The notes below the pieces were generated by a model. It made no database searches, was not told the origin of the DNA, and saw nothing but the letters and a program-made list of their open reading frames with translations. The position numbers and the translations under genes were made by a program. Positions 12,478-25,612 of a DNA stretch of 64,000 nucleotides are shown here, piece by piece. The stretch lies in assembly GCA_037013685.1 (NCBI GenBank), contig CM072885.1, forward strand, positions 71,077,285 through 71,141,284, given 5' to 3'. This stretch comes from Acridotheres tristis. Lineage: Eukaryota > Chordata > Aves > Passeriformes > Sturnidae. Each line of letters begins with the position of its first letter. Position 1 is the stretch's first letter.

Positions 12478-15400
12478 CTGCTCCCCCTTCATGTGGATCT
12501 GGTTCTCTGTGACCAGCCTTGCCAGCTGAAGGTTATGGGAACTCCACTTCTTGTTCCACATAAAACGTTTCCATAAGTCCTGGTGTGTGCAAAGTCTGTA
12601 ACCCTTCCCACCAGGTTATTTTCTCCATTCCAGCCCCTTCACTGGGGTCTTTGGAAGAAGGAAAAAAACCCATTGTGGGAAATAGAAAAGGTGTAAAACT
12701 CTCAGATAACTGTGTGAAAGCAAACCTCGGGGTGGAGAAATGCAAGAATGCTGAAGATGCAAGGACAAGAAACAACTGGGCTGTGTAAAGACAGGTTTTA
12801 GGAAAATACATTAAGTAAAATAGTAGACATATATAAGTTTAACAAAGAAGTTTTGTCCATTGCTTTAAGCTATTACAGGCAAGCATTGTTCAAAGCAAGG
12901 TGTACATGCAGCTTTATTAATTGGCCTGGGCAAACACTTGTCATCTTTAATATTCTGCTATTGGTTAGAAAGTTGTTAAAAGAGTTTGTGACAAAGAGAA
13001 CTTGGTGTGCTGTGCCAGCAGCTGAAGCTGCTCCATCTCCCTTGGTTCTGTAAAAAGAGAGTGATGGTTGTGATGGAATAAAAGCTTTGAGACAGCTGCT
13101 CCAGCATTCCCATCCTGCTGCTTGTGTACATAGATATATGTAAATATTAGAGAAAGAAAAAAATATCCCAGGAAAACCCAACTGGGCATGACTGTTGTCC
13201 TCACATTTCCTCTGGCATCATTAAAATCCCACACCTGAATGGAAGGTGCAGCTTTCCCTTTGAGCCTCCAACAATTCCCACCTGACAGGCAGTTTGTATA
13301 GCAGGTAATTGTACCTGGCTTTGCAGAATTCAGCAGCCATCAACACGAGCCCGATGCCTTCTGGCTCCATATCCAAGCTCGAATATTCTGGTGGGTTTTG
13401 TGCCCACCTGATCCCAGCAGGTCAGTCCTGTGTGTGCTAAGAAAGGTGTGCAGTGTCTGCAGGTGGAACTTGTGAAACTTCCCCTGTTGACAGCATGGTT
13501 GCATTGTGTGACAAAGGCAGTGCTCAGCCTGTTAACAATAGGAATTAGTATTATTTCAATTTTTTTCCAATGTCTGAGCTCAGTTTCTGCTGTAAACTGG
13601 GTTTTGAATGCTTTTTTTTTTTGTTGCTCAAAAGGAAGAGAGTTGGGAGCTTGTGTCTGTTTTCCATCCAGCTCTCAGCATTCTGGGGAGAAGGGACATT
13701 TCAGAGTGCCTCAGTGAAGTGCCTTGAAGGGTCAGAGGAGCAATTATACTTGAATTTTGAATAGAACACTGCAGATTTCCTAGTCATCCCCACCAGAGTT
13801 TCTGGCATATCTGAATGGGCCCTGGAATATCTCAGAATTGCACCAATAGTTTCCATTTTAGACCTCACAGATGGGGCAGAAAAATTGAGATTTTATGTGG
13901 ATTGGGACAATAAAATAATCTGATCCTAAAGTGAGTAAAGAACAATACTGGTTCTATTGTGGGAAAAACGGTTTCACTTTCAAAAAACTCTTTTCAACTT
14001 TTTTTTAAAGGCTGAAAGTTGCCAGTACAATTCTAAGCAACAAAAAACCCCCATTCTATGAAGCTGATCTATATTTCAACTTTTTAAAGAAACCACAAAC
14101 ATAAAACACGGCTCTTGCTGTTTGTATCAGAGGACATTCTTGCTTATTTTAATGACATTTTAAAAAAATTCATTCTATTTTCCTATCAGAAACGATTTAC
14201 CTAGGGAGACAGCATGAGGTAGCATTGTCAACAAAAAAATTGATTATTAATTTTTAACCGATTGTCACTTGGAAAACTGGTCTGGATATGGTAACATATT
14301 TGTAAAATCAATACATAAAATATTTTGCTAGCAGAACTTTTGTTATTTGTGTTGCTAGATGTCACTATTCATATTAAGGAATAGTAAGCCCCAATATTTA
14401 GGGATTTACTGTATAAGTTAAATAGGATTTTTTTATGCAACCCAGACAAACTTTTCCATTAAAGGACAAACGTGCATGCTGAACACCAAGGTGTCCTGCA
14501 CTGATTTCAGTTGGGAGATGAATTTGGCAAACTCGATTTCCAATCCCGTTTTCACAGACCGTGCTGTGAACTTCCCCCATTTCAGAACAGGAGGATCTTT
14601 GTGTGATCCAACCTAACCCCCAGCGTGGCACAGGTACAGAGCCTCCATCAGAAATCCCTCCATTCCCATTCCCATCATTGCTCCGGATCAACATCAAGTT
14701 CAGGGTTTCCCCCATTTCTGCAGCGGAGTACAAAAAAATATTTCACAATATGGTTCAATAAATATTGCATGATGACAAATCAAGTGCTCAGTGACAGCAG
14801 ATAGGGCTTGTGATACTGAGTAGTTTAGTGTTCAAAGCCCTAAAAATAAATTTCCTTTCTTCTTCTCAACAAGGAGAAAGAGAACAGACTGCAGCCTCGT
14901 GGGTGCACAAAGTCAACAGGATCTCACTTGTGCTGCTGAATGAGACAGACCCCTGCCTGCCCTTCACCTGAATTAGTAAATTTATCTCTGCTGCCAGCAC
15001 AAAAACTGGGAACACTGATTATCACTGGGCAATCTGATGGGCAAAAAGAACCTGAAAAAGCAGCATTAGTAGAGTGTGAACTGTCAATCTGGCATTTGTT
15101 TAAAAAGCCATGTATTCAGCTCCTTACTTATTTTAAGAGCTGCTTTGATGCACACCTCACTGAAATCCTCGGGTTTCCAGAGCTCCTGGAGAATTGCAGT
15201 GCATGGCAGAGATGAGCTGGGAATTCCTTGGGATCCCCAGGCCCTGAAGAGTGAATGTGTTCAGACTGTTCCAGGTTTCCTCCCCCAGGATCCCACCCAA
15301 ACCCCCGAACAGCAATTCCTGTGTACAGAGCTGTCTTCTGCACCGAGGCCTTTCCTTTTCCTTCATCTTGCCAAAGGTGTGAGAACACCTGTAAAACAAG

Positions 15401-16460
15401 GGTGGGGTGCTGAAAGGAGATTTTCCTGCTCTTGTTACTGATATTATCAGATCAAACACGAGCAGCCACGGGCCTTTATTGATCACCCCCCATCCTCAGC
15501 CTGGCAATCACATAATGGAGATGCTCTTGCAGGCAAATGAAAATCGTTTAATGACACCGAGAAAAACAATGAGAGCCATTGTTTCCAGATAATTTATACG
15601 GCCCTTGAAGCATTCTTTTTTTTTTCTTTTTTTTTTTACGAATTGAATTCACAGGAGATTTGTGAAAGTTGCCTGTTAGGTCAAAGGCTAGTGCTTTATC
15701 CACTTAATCATTCATCCCTGCTTGATTAATAGACTTTTTAAACAGAATCATATATTAATAATGTAGGCTTTAACTGGGCATCTCGATCAAAGAGCAGATT
15801 TTCCAAGTTGATTGGTTTGTATCCTCTAGGCCTGTGATAAATGTCTAGAGATTTCTTGTAGTCGTTTTTTCTTGTCATTTTTTCATTCTGATATTCATTT
15901 CTCTCTTCAACATTGTCACATGAATATTTAAAACAAGAAATATAATCAGTTCAGTGCTTTTTCTTCAGCGCTGAGATCATAAAGAGAAAAAAACTGTCAT
16001 TCAGTACAAAATCTCTTTATTACAATATTTAAGGACTGTCTGTTTTACCTTACTTGCTGGGAAGCATGATCTGAAAATCTTATATACATCAATAGGATTA
16101 TGTATGGAAAAATATTCTTCAGATTTGGGGTTAAATGGGATTAAGGATAAGAAAACTCCTCCAAGATAAAAAGACTGTGGCATTAATAATTAGAGGGGGT
16201 TAGAAAAATTTGATCAAAACAGTTAGTTGGAAAATGCTGTCTCATCTATTGATGAGACAGAAATATTTTCTGGGAATAGGAGAGTGTTTAGGGAATTCAG
16301 ATATATTCCATTAAATTAAACCAAAAAAGTTTGCCTTTGTTTTGCCAAATTAAACTTTTGTTTTGAGGTTACCTTTTCCCCAAATCATCTTTTCATCAAA
16401 AACCATATTCTGAGGTGGGATGACCTCAGTTGGAAGGAAATACTTTTAGTGATAAAGCAC
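12475..16460. other. Intergenic, no gene seen
   Basis: Unique sequence without a supportable gene. Short frames near 14.4-14.7 and 15.1-15.5 kb have no family resemblance. The part at 15690-15860 is AT-rich and free of simple repeats. Confidence 0.55.
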
Positions 16461-16560
16461 AGAACCACCTGCTGATTTGGGTTGGGAGGGACCATAAAGA
16501 TGATTTATTTTTCATCACCCTGCTCTAGGCAGGGACACCTTCCACTGGACCAGGATGCTC
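16461..16560 (-). mobile_element. CR1 LINE 3' end, first part (interrupted)
   Basis: The plus strand reads as the reverse complement of a CR1 3' end. It has a GATTTGGGTTGGGAGGGACC block followed by CAGGGACACCTTCCACTGGACCAGGATGCTC, so the element lies on the minus strand. The match to the CR1 3' UTR is from recall of the avian consensus. The block stops abruptly at 16560 and the next part of the same consensus resumes near 17011, so the element has been split by a later insertion. Confidence 0.85.
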
Positions 16561-17010
16561 TGGTGAATGAAGTTTTAGCTTTCATATTTCTCAGATTTTG
16601 TGCTGCCTTGGTGTGAACTTCATATAAAGTGTTAGCAAGTTCTCTTCACAGAGTAGCCAGACAAAATAATCCTTTTCCAGCCTGAAAATCAAGAGCAGCC
16701 ATTACAGCCTCAGATGTAAAAAAAAAAAAAAAAAAGTGTGAACAATGGGGAACTGAAGAAAGCAATTTGGGAGTATGGGACTGCATAGCCTGGAGCTGTA
16801 ATTGATTATTGGTGATAATCAGTGATTATCACTGATTAACCCCAATAGGTAAATGGACCAAAACTTATAAAAGTGTGCAAACTCGTGACTGGGATCATTC
16901 TGGGTATAGACATGGCCAGGCTCAAGGTGTATTCTTAAAAAGAACTTTCAATAAAATCCCTCCTTTATTCCTTTATCACTGTCCAGCCTCTGCTCCAGAT
17001 CAGCCTCTCA
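16561..17010 (+). mobile_element. Solo LTR nested in a CR1
   Basis: About 450 bp starting TGGTGAATGA. Clearly homologous blocks are shared, in the same order, with 40598-41045. Examples are TTTTAGCTTT near the start, CAGACAAAATAATCC, CCTGGAGCTG, a TATAAAA box (16866-16872) and an AATAAA signal (16950-16955). The order of TATA box, polyadenylation signal and a CA end is typical of an endogenous retrovirus LTR. No internal retroviral sequence adjoins it. The right edge is uncertain by about 10 bp, and I found no clear target-site duplication. It contains an A17 run and a perfect 8-bp hairpin at 16813-16831. Confidence 0.75.
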
Positions 17011-17300
17011 AAGGCATCAGCTCCAACCTGGCCCTGAGCACTGCCAGGGATGGAGCTCCACAGCCTTTCTGGGGAACTCTTCCAGTGTTTTACCACCTTC
17101 CCAATAAAGAATTCCTTCCGTGTATCCAACCTCAATTCCCCCCTTTCAGTTTGTACCCATTCCTCCTTTTCCTATTGCTGCATTTCCTGGTGAAGTCTCA
17201 TTTTCCCTCTGCACCTCCTCCAGGTGCTGGAAGGCTGCTCTGAGGTCTGTCCTCTCCAGCATGAATTCCCTCCTTCTTCAGCCTGTTTCTGGAAACGTTT
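17011..17300 (-). mobile_element. CR1 LINE 3' region, second part
   Basis: This continues the CR1 consensus from 16560. It has the CCAACCTGGCC block, GGGATGGAGCTCCACAGCC, CCAATAAAGAATTCCTTCC and the CTGAGGTCTGTCCTCTCCAGC block nearer the reverse transcriptase end. It is on the minus strand and 5'-truncated near 17300, as usual for CR1. Frames across it (up to 122 codons, plus strand) are antisense to the element. Confidence 0.85.
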
Positions 17301-20300
17301 TATGAACATTTTCATTTGTTTTAATTTTTGTCACGGCTTGGAATGAAATCGGTTCTCTCAGTAGAGGAGTAATCTCTGTTTCAAGCTCCCTGTCACATTC
17401 GTCTTAGCAACAGCAATACTCTTACTTATGGTGGGAAAATCCATACCTTAAGGCAGGCCTAACCAGGAGAGCTCACTCTGCTGATCCCTTTTGTCCAAAG
17501 ATCAAGGAAAGTTTCCCCTGTGGAGCAAACCATGTTATCTTACCTGGTGTTATACCTGTGTGAATGACTCTCACTCCTAATTCATCCTGCAAATCTCTGC
17601 CACCACTTCTGCACTGGCCACGAGAGCTGCAATGTTTCCAGGAGCATTTCCAAACAATTCCTTCCCACATAAACATGGATTTATTTAGAGAGCTCACTTG
17701 GCACATTGTTTTTTCCAGTCTGGCCATGCAGCCACCTGCCCCAGGTGCTGCTGATGGCTCAGATCTCCAGCTTCAGCCTCCTGGAGAAAATGGGATCTTG
17801 TCTCACAGTGTGAGAGACAGAAGATGCAGAAAGGATCCTGGAATTGAGCACAGTGAAACTGGGAGGTTTGGATGCAAAATCTCGTTGCAGGTGTGGCAGT
17901 GTCAGCGATTTCAGCAGGGAAATGTTGCAGTCAGCCTGAACAGCCTCTTTTCCTCACTCCCTGTTTGCTGCCTGGCCACTGCAGGTTCTGAGGCGGGACT
18001 CCCCAAAAGGGCCGTGGTGTCTGAGGCTTTTGGTGTAAAAACGTGTGGCTTTAAGGCTTGTAGATCCGTTCTGCAGGGCTGAGAGGCAGGAGAGCCCCTG
18101 GCAGGAGTGCAGCGCTCTGCAGAGGGGGATAAGAGCCCCTCCAAGCACACCTCAACCATGACACGTTGCAGATGAGCTACTCCAGGCTCTAACACCACAC
18201 AAGTGCTAAAAGCCTCATCTAAATATTATCACAGCACTTCTGCAGCGTGGGGCTTCTCTCCTGTGCAGAGATGGGAGAAAGAGAACAGTCCCGTTCATCA
18301 AAGCACTCACACGGTGATGGCAAATTAAAAAACCTGCCTGACAGCAGATCCAAAGCTCCTGTGGACAGGCTGTGCCACCTGAATTCTTCCATTCTTGTCC
18401 TACTGGGTTCTGCTGTACCCGTGGCATCTGTGGGGAGACCAGAGGAAAAGCTGATCCTCGGGGTCATTGTCTCAAGCAGGCACATTTGAGACCTGTGTGA
18501 TTTGCTGCTTTAGGAGCTCTCCTCACAGGCTAGAAATGCTCAGAGCACGTGGGTATAAATAGATAAAAATGCTATGCAGTGATGCTGAGATTTGCAACTC
18601 TTCTTAATTTGGGCCTGGGTATCTACACACTGGTATTAATGACAATTTACATTTGTTATCAAACCATGGACTGACTGCTTTGCTTCCTGGCTGCTTTCCC
18701 CGTTTGAATTCATCAAACATAATGTTGCAGTAATTGAATAACGATGGCTTGTAAACATCCTTATGTCCACAAAGTTTTCCATTCCTTTTCTGTGTACCCG
18801 CACAGATTTGTGGTGTGAAATCTTCATCTGAATGCTGCAGGGTTCTTCGGATTGTTTAATTGTTTCTGAGGGTTTAGTTTTATTAATGAGCTGGTTTGTA
18901 CTCAGTGAAAATTAAATTTGTGGGAATAAACAAGCAGCTCTCATTCGATTATTTTCCTTATTTAACAATCACAATGACAATACTAAGGGAATATATTTTA
19001 CAATTCCATTACTTTTGCAATTAGCAGATTTCCAAACAGAGAAGTAATTTTCAATTTTCCTCCAGGTTTTCTTTTCTCCTCTTCTTCTTTTCCCTTTCTC
19101 TTGGCTGCTGGAAAATAGATTTTTCACCTCTCCTGACACAAATAAGTGTTTTTCCTTTTCACCTTCAGTGACTGCTTTCTCCAGTCTTATGTCACATCAA
19201 GGACTGAGTTTTCTGTCCCATGCTGAGAAGATACTGGGGAGCACTGTTTGTGTTTCAGGAGCTCTTTTTGGTGCCATTAAAATCGTCTTCCCCTAAGCTG
19301 GCTGTGACTGGCAGCTGTGCTGGGAGAAGCACACAAGCCATTAAGATGGATGGCATTGACATCTTCTGCTTTCTTTGGGGATTGCAGCAAACCTGCATTT
19401 CAGTGATCCCTCACCGAGCTTTGGTTTGTCTCCTGCAGCAATCCTGTGTGGCTGAGGCTGTGCAGAGCTGAGCTGTGCAAGCCAAGGGGGCCAAACAAAA
19501 ATCTCAGCCCTGCTGCACAGTGTGCTTCTGCCAGGGGCAAAAAGGAGGAAAATGTGGAGTCCCACAGGTCCTATCGAGTCTACAAAGTCTGCAGTGATGG
19601 TGAGAAGGAGCCTGGGGTGAGATGTGAGAGCACACCAAGCACTGGCCACTGCCCTTTTGGGCTTCCTGGCTCCCAGTGCTGCTGCTGTGGCAGCCCCTGA
19701 ATTTCTTTCAGATTCTGCTGGAAGCAAAGAGAGTTGCCTTGTTAAGTTTCTCACTGACTGCAAAGCTGTGGCTGGTGGGTAACCCCCTGCACTCAACACC
19801 TTCACAAACAATATCCAAGGTGATATCACAGCTAAAACATTTTTTTTAGCTGCTTCTTTTTGCCACATTAAAGATCCCCATACATGTCTGTGTGAGTGGG
19901 TGCATATGTGTGTTGGTTTCAATTTTGCTTCTGGTCTGAGTAGAACAGAAAGAGCAGCCTTAACGTGGCTCTATCAAACCATCTGGGATTCCCCAGGCAC
20001 CAAAAGGCAGAGCAGAGTGTGAGAATGTTCCCTTTCAGAGAGAGCCTTTGGCTTGGAATTACCTTTCTGGGTTTTTTTACAGATGATGCAGTGGCAGAAA
20101 CACGAGCAGATGATGTGGGTGGCAGAAAAGCTTCCAATCCCCTGACTGTATGTGGGCCAGGGAATGGCAAAAATGTTTTAGTCCTGAGCCTTAAACTTAT
20201 GAAAAAAATCCATGGAGCACCCTGAGGACCATTTTTGTATCAGGCAAATGTTTTGGAAGCCTGAGAAGTTAAAAAACGAAACAAATTAAATTATTAAGGA

Positions 20301-23096
20301 TTCAAAAGATGGTTTTTCAACCAGTGTGCCTTTCAAAAAGGACACGTTTACCCACGAAAGATTTCAGGAATGTCTCCCCATGCAATGTAGAACAAACTTC
20401 CACCTTTCTTTTTTTTCACTGGTACCACAAAAATTGGAGCTACTCTGCAGGCAACTTCTATATTTCAACTAAATCTGTCCTTTCATTTTCTATATTTTGA
20501 AGATAATAATCTTCAAGTTTCTTCTATGACCTTATCCAAATTTTAGCCCCCATGAGGCAGCTCCTTTACCCAGAACATACAGTGGGGGAGGAAATTAGTG
20601 GCTTTACCTTCCTGCTTCACTTCAGATTTGTTACCTTTATTTGCACTTCTGGATTACTGAGAGTATTGGATTGTCTTCCCTTTTTAAACAGACTAAAAAA
20701 GCTAAAACAAAGTTTGATGGCCCGTGCATTCAAAAGCAGGAAACTCATCTGGGTTTGTCCCAAATGCTTCTAAATCTGCCTTGTATTTGTTATTGTCGTG
20801 GTAGATTTACATTCAGTTGGGCATTGGGCTGTCTAAGAGGTGCCAATTTGCTTTGTAACTTAAAAAATATGGAAAAAAAAATTTTTTGGGGAAAAGCTGT
20901 CTGGTTGCATAAACAAGTTTTAAAAAAAAATTTAGATGGCTAAAAGTTCAGTTAGAAGGATTTTTGAAGCTTGTCAGATCTCCTTAATGGCAGTCATTGC
21001 TATTTAGATGGAAAGGTATAACATGAGTTTAGTTATTAGGCATAACCCAAGGGCTTTGGGGTAGAAAGCAAAAGCTGTAATAAGAAAGTTGTCAGAGATG
21101 AAGGTGCTGCTAATAAAACATTGCCTCTATTAAGAAAAATAAGATTTAAGAGCTGTAAATAGTGCTCAGAAAAAAAAAAAAAAAATTGCTTGGTCCTACA
21201 GAGAAGCTTGACAGACTTCTGCTTTTCCCTGGAATTTAGAAAGGTCAGTCCAGACAGGCTGTGCAGAGTCTTTGGAGTCCTGTATTCCAGAACTGCCAAT
21301 CTTTACAGAAAAGCCAAATTTGGAACTTTCACCTTAGAAGAGTCTGTCAGAATGGAGGCAGAAAATATTTGTGCAAAATTCTGGAAGCTGATCAAACTTT
21401 GAGGTAGGTTGCTGGAGTTTTAACTCGCTGAAATGAGAAGAGCATGGGCAGACATCTTTTTAGCCCAAAAATTGCCCAAGAATTTGCTTTAGGATGAAAT
21501 TGAGAAGTGGCATCACATCAATTAAAAATAGCTGTACAAGAACCTTGCTCACTGAGGACCATGACCAAACATATTAATTTTATCTGCTTAATTTAAAATT
21601 GATGCATATCAAGTGGCAGGAGAAGCCACGTGGAATATGAGTGAGACTACAGACAATTAAGGTGGAATGGCTTTTGGAAACTCCCACCTGATTTTAAATG
21701 AATGGTTTTTATTCATATTGTGAAAACAGAATATTTTTTCCAGGTAGAGTTAATGAAAAATTTGTAAAAGTTAAATATATTTCCATTACATTTCTGTCCT
21801 CTGTTGGTTGGGTTGTTTTTTTTTTTTTTCTTAAGGCACAGTAATTTAAGTATATGTGGTGAGTTTCTAGGCTTTATTAATTGTATATTTTGATTTCTTC
21901 CTTTGCAGTACTTTATTTTGCATAGAAAATCTGCACAAAGACAATCAAGCTGTAATCTAAAGATAAGGATTCTACATAGCCAGCCACCAAGATATTTGGT
22001 TTGTTTTGTTTCTTTTTTAAAAGTCCCTGCTCCTTGACTCCTGTGATCACTGGAAAATGCAGATAAACTCTCCATTAAGCCTTTTTTATTAAAAAAAAAA
22101 AAAAAAATCACTCTGTGGCACAGACACCTCACAGAGCTGCAGTCCTTGCATGGAGGGTCAAGTTGATATTTAACTTTTTTTTTTTTTTTTTTCCTTGAGA
22201 CACCAGTGGTTTTGCCACTTTTTTCATTCTTTTGCCACAATTATTGCTTTAATTTAGGAAAGTATGGGACGTTTTTGAATGTTGGGATTTTAAGCAGAGT
22301 AGTAAAACTGTTGAGTAGGTATTTACTAGGCAATTGTATGACCCTAATTCACAGAGGGACAGATTTTCACTGAAAACCCTCAAAAAACATTAAGTAGAAA
22401 TCAGGTTTGGGCTGTGACAGGCTAAGATTTTTCAATGAAAGTCTTTGTAGATGTCAATTCCTATTAGGATTTTTTTTTTTTTTACTGTTTGAAGTGTTGC
22501 TCTATCCAACACTATGGAGAAAAATTTTGAAAAATGGCAGCTGCTGTTAGAAATTTTGGGTATTCCTGTAGGAGATGCTACAATAAAAAAAAATAAGAAG
22601 CACTTTACAAAGTCATTTCATCAAGAAAGAAAAAAAAAAAAAGATCAAAGTCAGATCTTCGTGACATTCAATCACTGTTTCTGTTTCATATGCCAGAACA
22701 AGAAGCAGAGATGACTGATAATTTCTATAATCATTCTTAATAATTCCAAAAGGCAGAAGGACAGATAATAATGGATGTATTCTTGTGTTAAGCTGCTCTT
22801 GCTCCCCTTGCCTTTTAGATTTGGCCATTGTGCTCTGTGTTTTGCAGATAATCTGTCAGGTCAACAATATCAATAGTTTTTATTACAGAAAGCAGATGTT
22901 ATCAGCGTCCTATCTGTCCATTTAATTAGAAATGTGCTACTGCTGTTAAGCTTCACAACAATTCGAGGAAGGAAAAGAAAAAGAAAAAAAAAAAAAAAAC
23001 CCAAACAGAACAACTCACCATATTTCAGAGTTCTTAAAGAAGTCCAGTGTTTGAAAGGAGAAAGGTGTTGGTTTCTCTAGGGAGTCATACAGAAGA
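17301..23096. other. Intergenic, no gene seen
   Basis: Unique sequence with a GC-richer stretch at 17.5-19.8 kb that leaves several chance frames (172 codons plus at 17564, 193 codons minus at 19341). None shows a recognised domain, and none has support beyond being open. T-runs and A-runs occur at 21.17, 21.82, 22.09 and 22.18 kb. Confidence 0.55.
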
Positions 23097-23576
23097 TAAA
23101 AATATAGAATATAGAACATAGAATATAGAATATAGAATATAGAATATGGGATATAGAATATAGAATATAGAATATAGAATGTGGGATATAGAACATAGAA
23201 TATAGAATATAGAATATAGGATATAGAATATAGAATGTAGAATATAGAATATAGAATATGGAATATAGAATATAGAATGTAGAATATAGAATATAGGACA
23301 TAGGATATAGAATATAGAATATGGGATATAGAATATAGAATATAGAATATAGAATATAGAATATAGGATATAGAATATAGAATATAGGATATAGGATATA
23401 GAATATAGAATATAGAATATAGAATATAGAATATAGAATATGGGATATAGAATATAGAATATAGAATATAGGATATAGAATATAGAATATAGAATATAGA
23501 ATGTAGAATATATAATATAGGATAGAGGGTATAGGATATAGAATATAGGATATAGAATGTAGAATATAGAATATAG
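23097..23576. repeat. Heptanucleotide TATAGAA array
   Basis: About 480 bp of 7-bp units, TATAGAA, with variants TATGGGA, TATAGGA, TGTAGAA and CATAGAA. Three units make 21 bp, so the minus strand is open in more than one frame with a Tyr-Ile-Leu-Tyr-Ser-Ile-Phe heptad. This is a repeat artefact. Confidence 0.97.
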
Positions 23577-23654
23577 CAAACTCTAATAAAAGCTTCAAGG
23601 CTGTTATATTCTATTCATGCAAATTGGTGTAACTCCATTTAATTGCTGGGGAAG

Positions 23655-23900
23655 CCAGGTGGGAACTTGTTTCTTCTCCAGAACAGGTGACAGGATGAGA
23701 GAAAATGGCCTAAAGTTGGGCCAGGGGAGGTTTGGTTGCACATTAGGAAAAATTTCTTCATGGAAAGCAGGGGAACAGGCTCCCCTGGAAAGTGTTTGTG
23801 TCACCAGCCCTGAAGGGATTTAGAGGACATGGACACGTGGCACTTGGGGACAGGGTTTAGTGGTGGGCTTGGCAGTGCTGGGACTCAATGCTAGCACTCA
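23655..23900 (+). mobile_element. CR1 LINE 3' fragment
   Basis: Plus-strand sequence follows the sense CR1 3' end: GACAGGATGAGAGAAAATGG, TTAGGAAAAATTTCTTCATGG, GGGAACAGGCTCCCCTGG and GGGACAGGGTTTAGTGGTGG. The terminal ATTCTATG repeats are missing. In their place is a small direct repeat of ACTCAATGCTAGC followed by an A-run. The family assignment is from recalled consensus. Confidence 0.85.
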
Positions 23901-24603
23901 ATGCTAGCTGAAATATTAAAAAAAAAATAATAAAATTCACCTGAAAGCAGGGAGAATGAAGCTACAGGTCAAACTCCAGCTGGAAGGGAGTAAAAAAACC
24001 CCTACAATAAACAACTGAAATAATTTCTGGCTCTCAGCAAACCAACAGGTACAGTTATTCCCCCAGACCTCATCATTAGTTTTGTCTCTTAGAGGCAAGA
24101 ATTCCCTTTTGTTTATGACCCCAGGGAAGGATTAAACCAAATTTAGAGAGAAGGAAAAGCAAAAGGATGGAAAGAATCCTCCTGGAACCCTGAAGTGGGG
24201 TTCAAGTGGAACTGGAGCTACCAGAGGATGGCACTCAGCATTAAAGAAAAGAAATTTTTGCTCTACCTTACACAGGTGCTCACACCCTGACAGTCCCACC
24301 CAATTCTCCAATGCAGAGCTCATGATGCAGCAGCTGCAAATATCAAACCCTCCAAAAGTGTCAGAAGAAATTCTGCATGTCCAGCAAAGCCAGGAGGCAG
24401 TAGTTTCATCAGTTCTGGGTTATTGTTTTTTTGTTTGTTTTGGTTTGTCTTGTTTGTTTTAAAATAATAATAATACCTTAGAAGCAAGAAGAAAAAAAAA
24501 AAAACACCTCATCTGGGGAAAAATGTTGGTTCTTTAAAAGGGAAATACAAACCCTCAGTCTCAAATATTTCTTTAAAATTTTCCCTCGATTGTTTCCCTT
24601 AAA

Positions 24604-24894
<291 letters not shown>

Positions 24895-25202
24895 TAATTT
24901 GTTCCTGTTCTTGCCCACTGGAAATAAAAATCCAAAGAGCATCAGCCACTCAGGATTAATGTGCTTTTTAAGTGATCATGGTCATTTAAAATACAGAATA
25001 CTGCTGTTAATTTACAGTCTCCAAACTGAGCCTGAACTCATTTGGCAGGGCTTTGAAAGAGGCAAACTGGGGGGGAAAAAAGCCGGTGCTAAAATGGGAC
25101 AAATTAGTGAAATAAAGGCTGTAGTTCTATTGTGGTACTAAAATATTTTCCAAATTAATATCATAGAACAAGAGTGGAAAAAACTCAAAAAAAGATCTAC
25201 AC

Positions 25203-25612
25203 ACCTCAGCAAAATATATATATAATATATAACAAATATTCTATGAAATAAGATTAAATATATAGAATATATAAAATATATAAAATATAAAATATTCTAT
25301 CAAATAATATGAAATATATAGAATATATGACATATAATATATAAAATATTCTATGAAATAATATTAAATATATAGAATATATAAAATATAAAATCTTATA
25401 TCAAATAATATGAAATATATAGTATATCTAACATAGCTAACATATCTAAAATATTATATCAAATAATATGAAATATACAGAGTATCTAACATATCTCACA
25501 TATCTAAAATATTATATCAAATAATATTAAATATACAGAATATCTAACATATTTAAAATAATATAAAATATTATATCAAAGAATATGAAATATATATGAT
25601 ATATATGTATTG
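25203..25612. repeat. Degenerate AT-rich tandem array
   Basis: Roughly 50-59 bp units built around TATCAAATAATATGAAATATA plus runs of ATATAGAATATATAAAAT. Successive TCAAATAATA cores fall near 25310, 25401, 25459, 25517 and 25576. More diverged than the other arrays, so probably older. Confidence 0.85.

Noticed and set aside
19341..19922. 193-codon minus frame
   Set aside because: Lies in a GC-richer stretch where chance frames are longer; no domain or homology recognised.
23077..23598. 164-173 codon Tyr/Ile/Phe-rich minus frames that look like membrane proteins
   Set aside because: Products of the 7-bp TATAGAA array.
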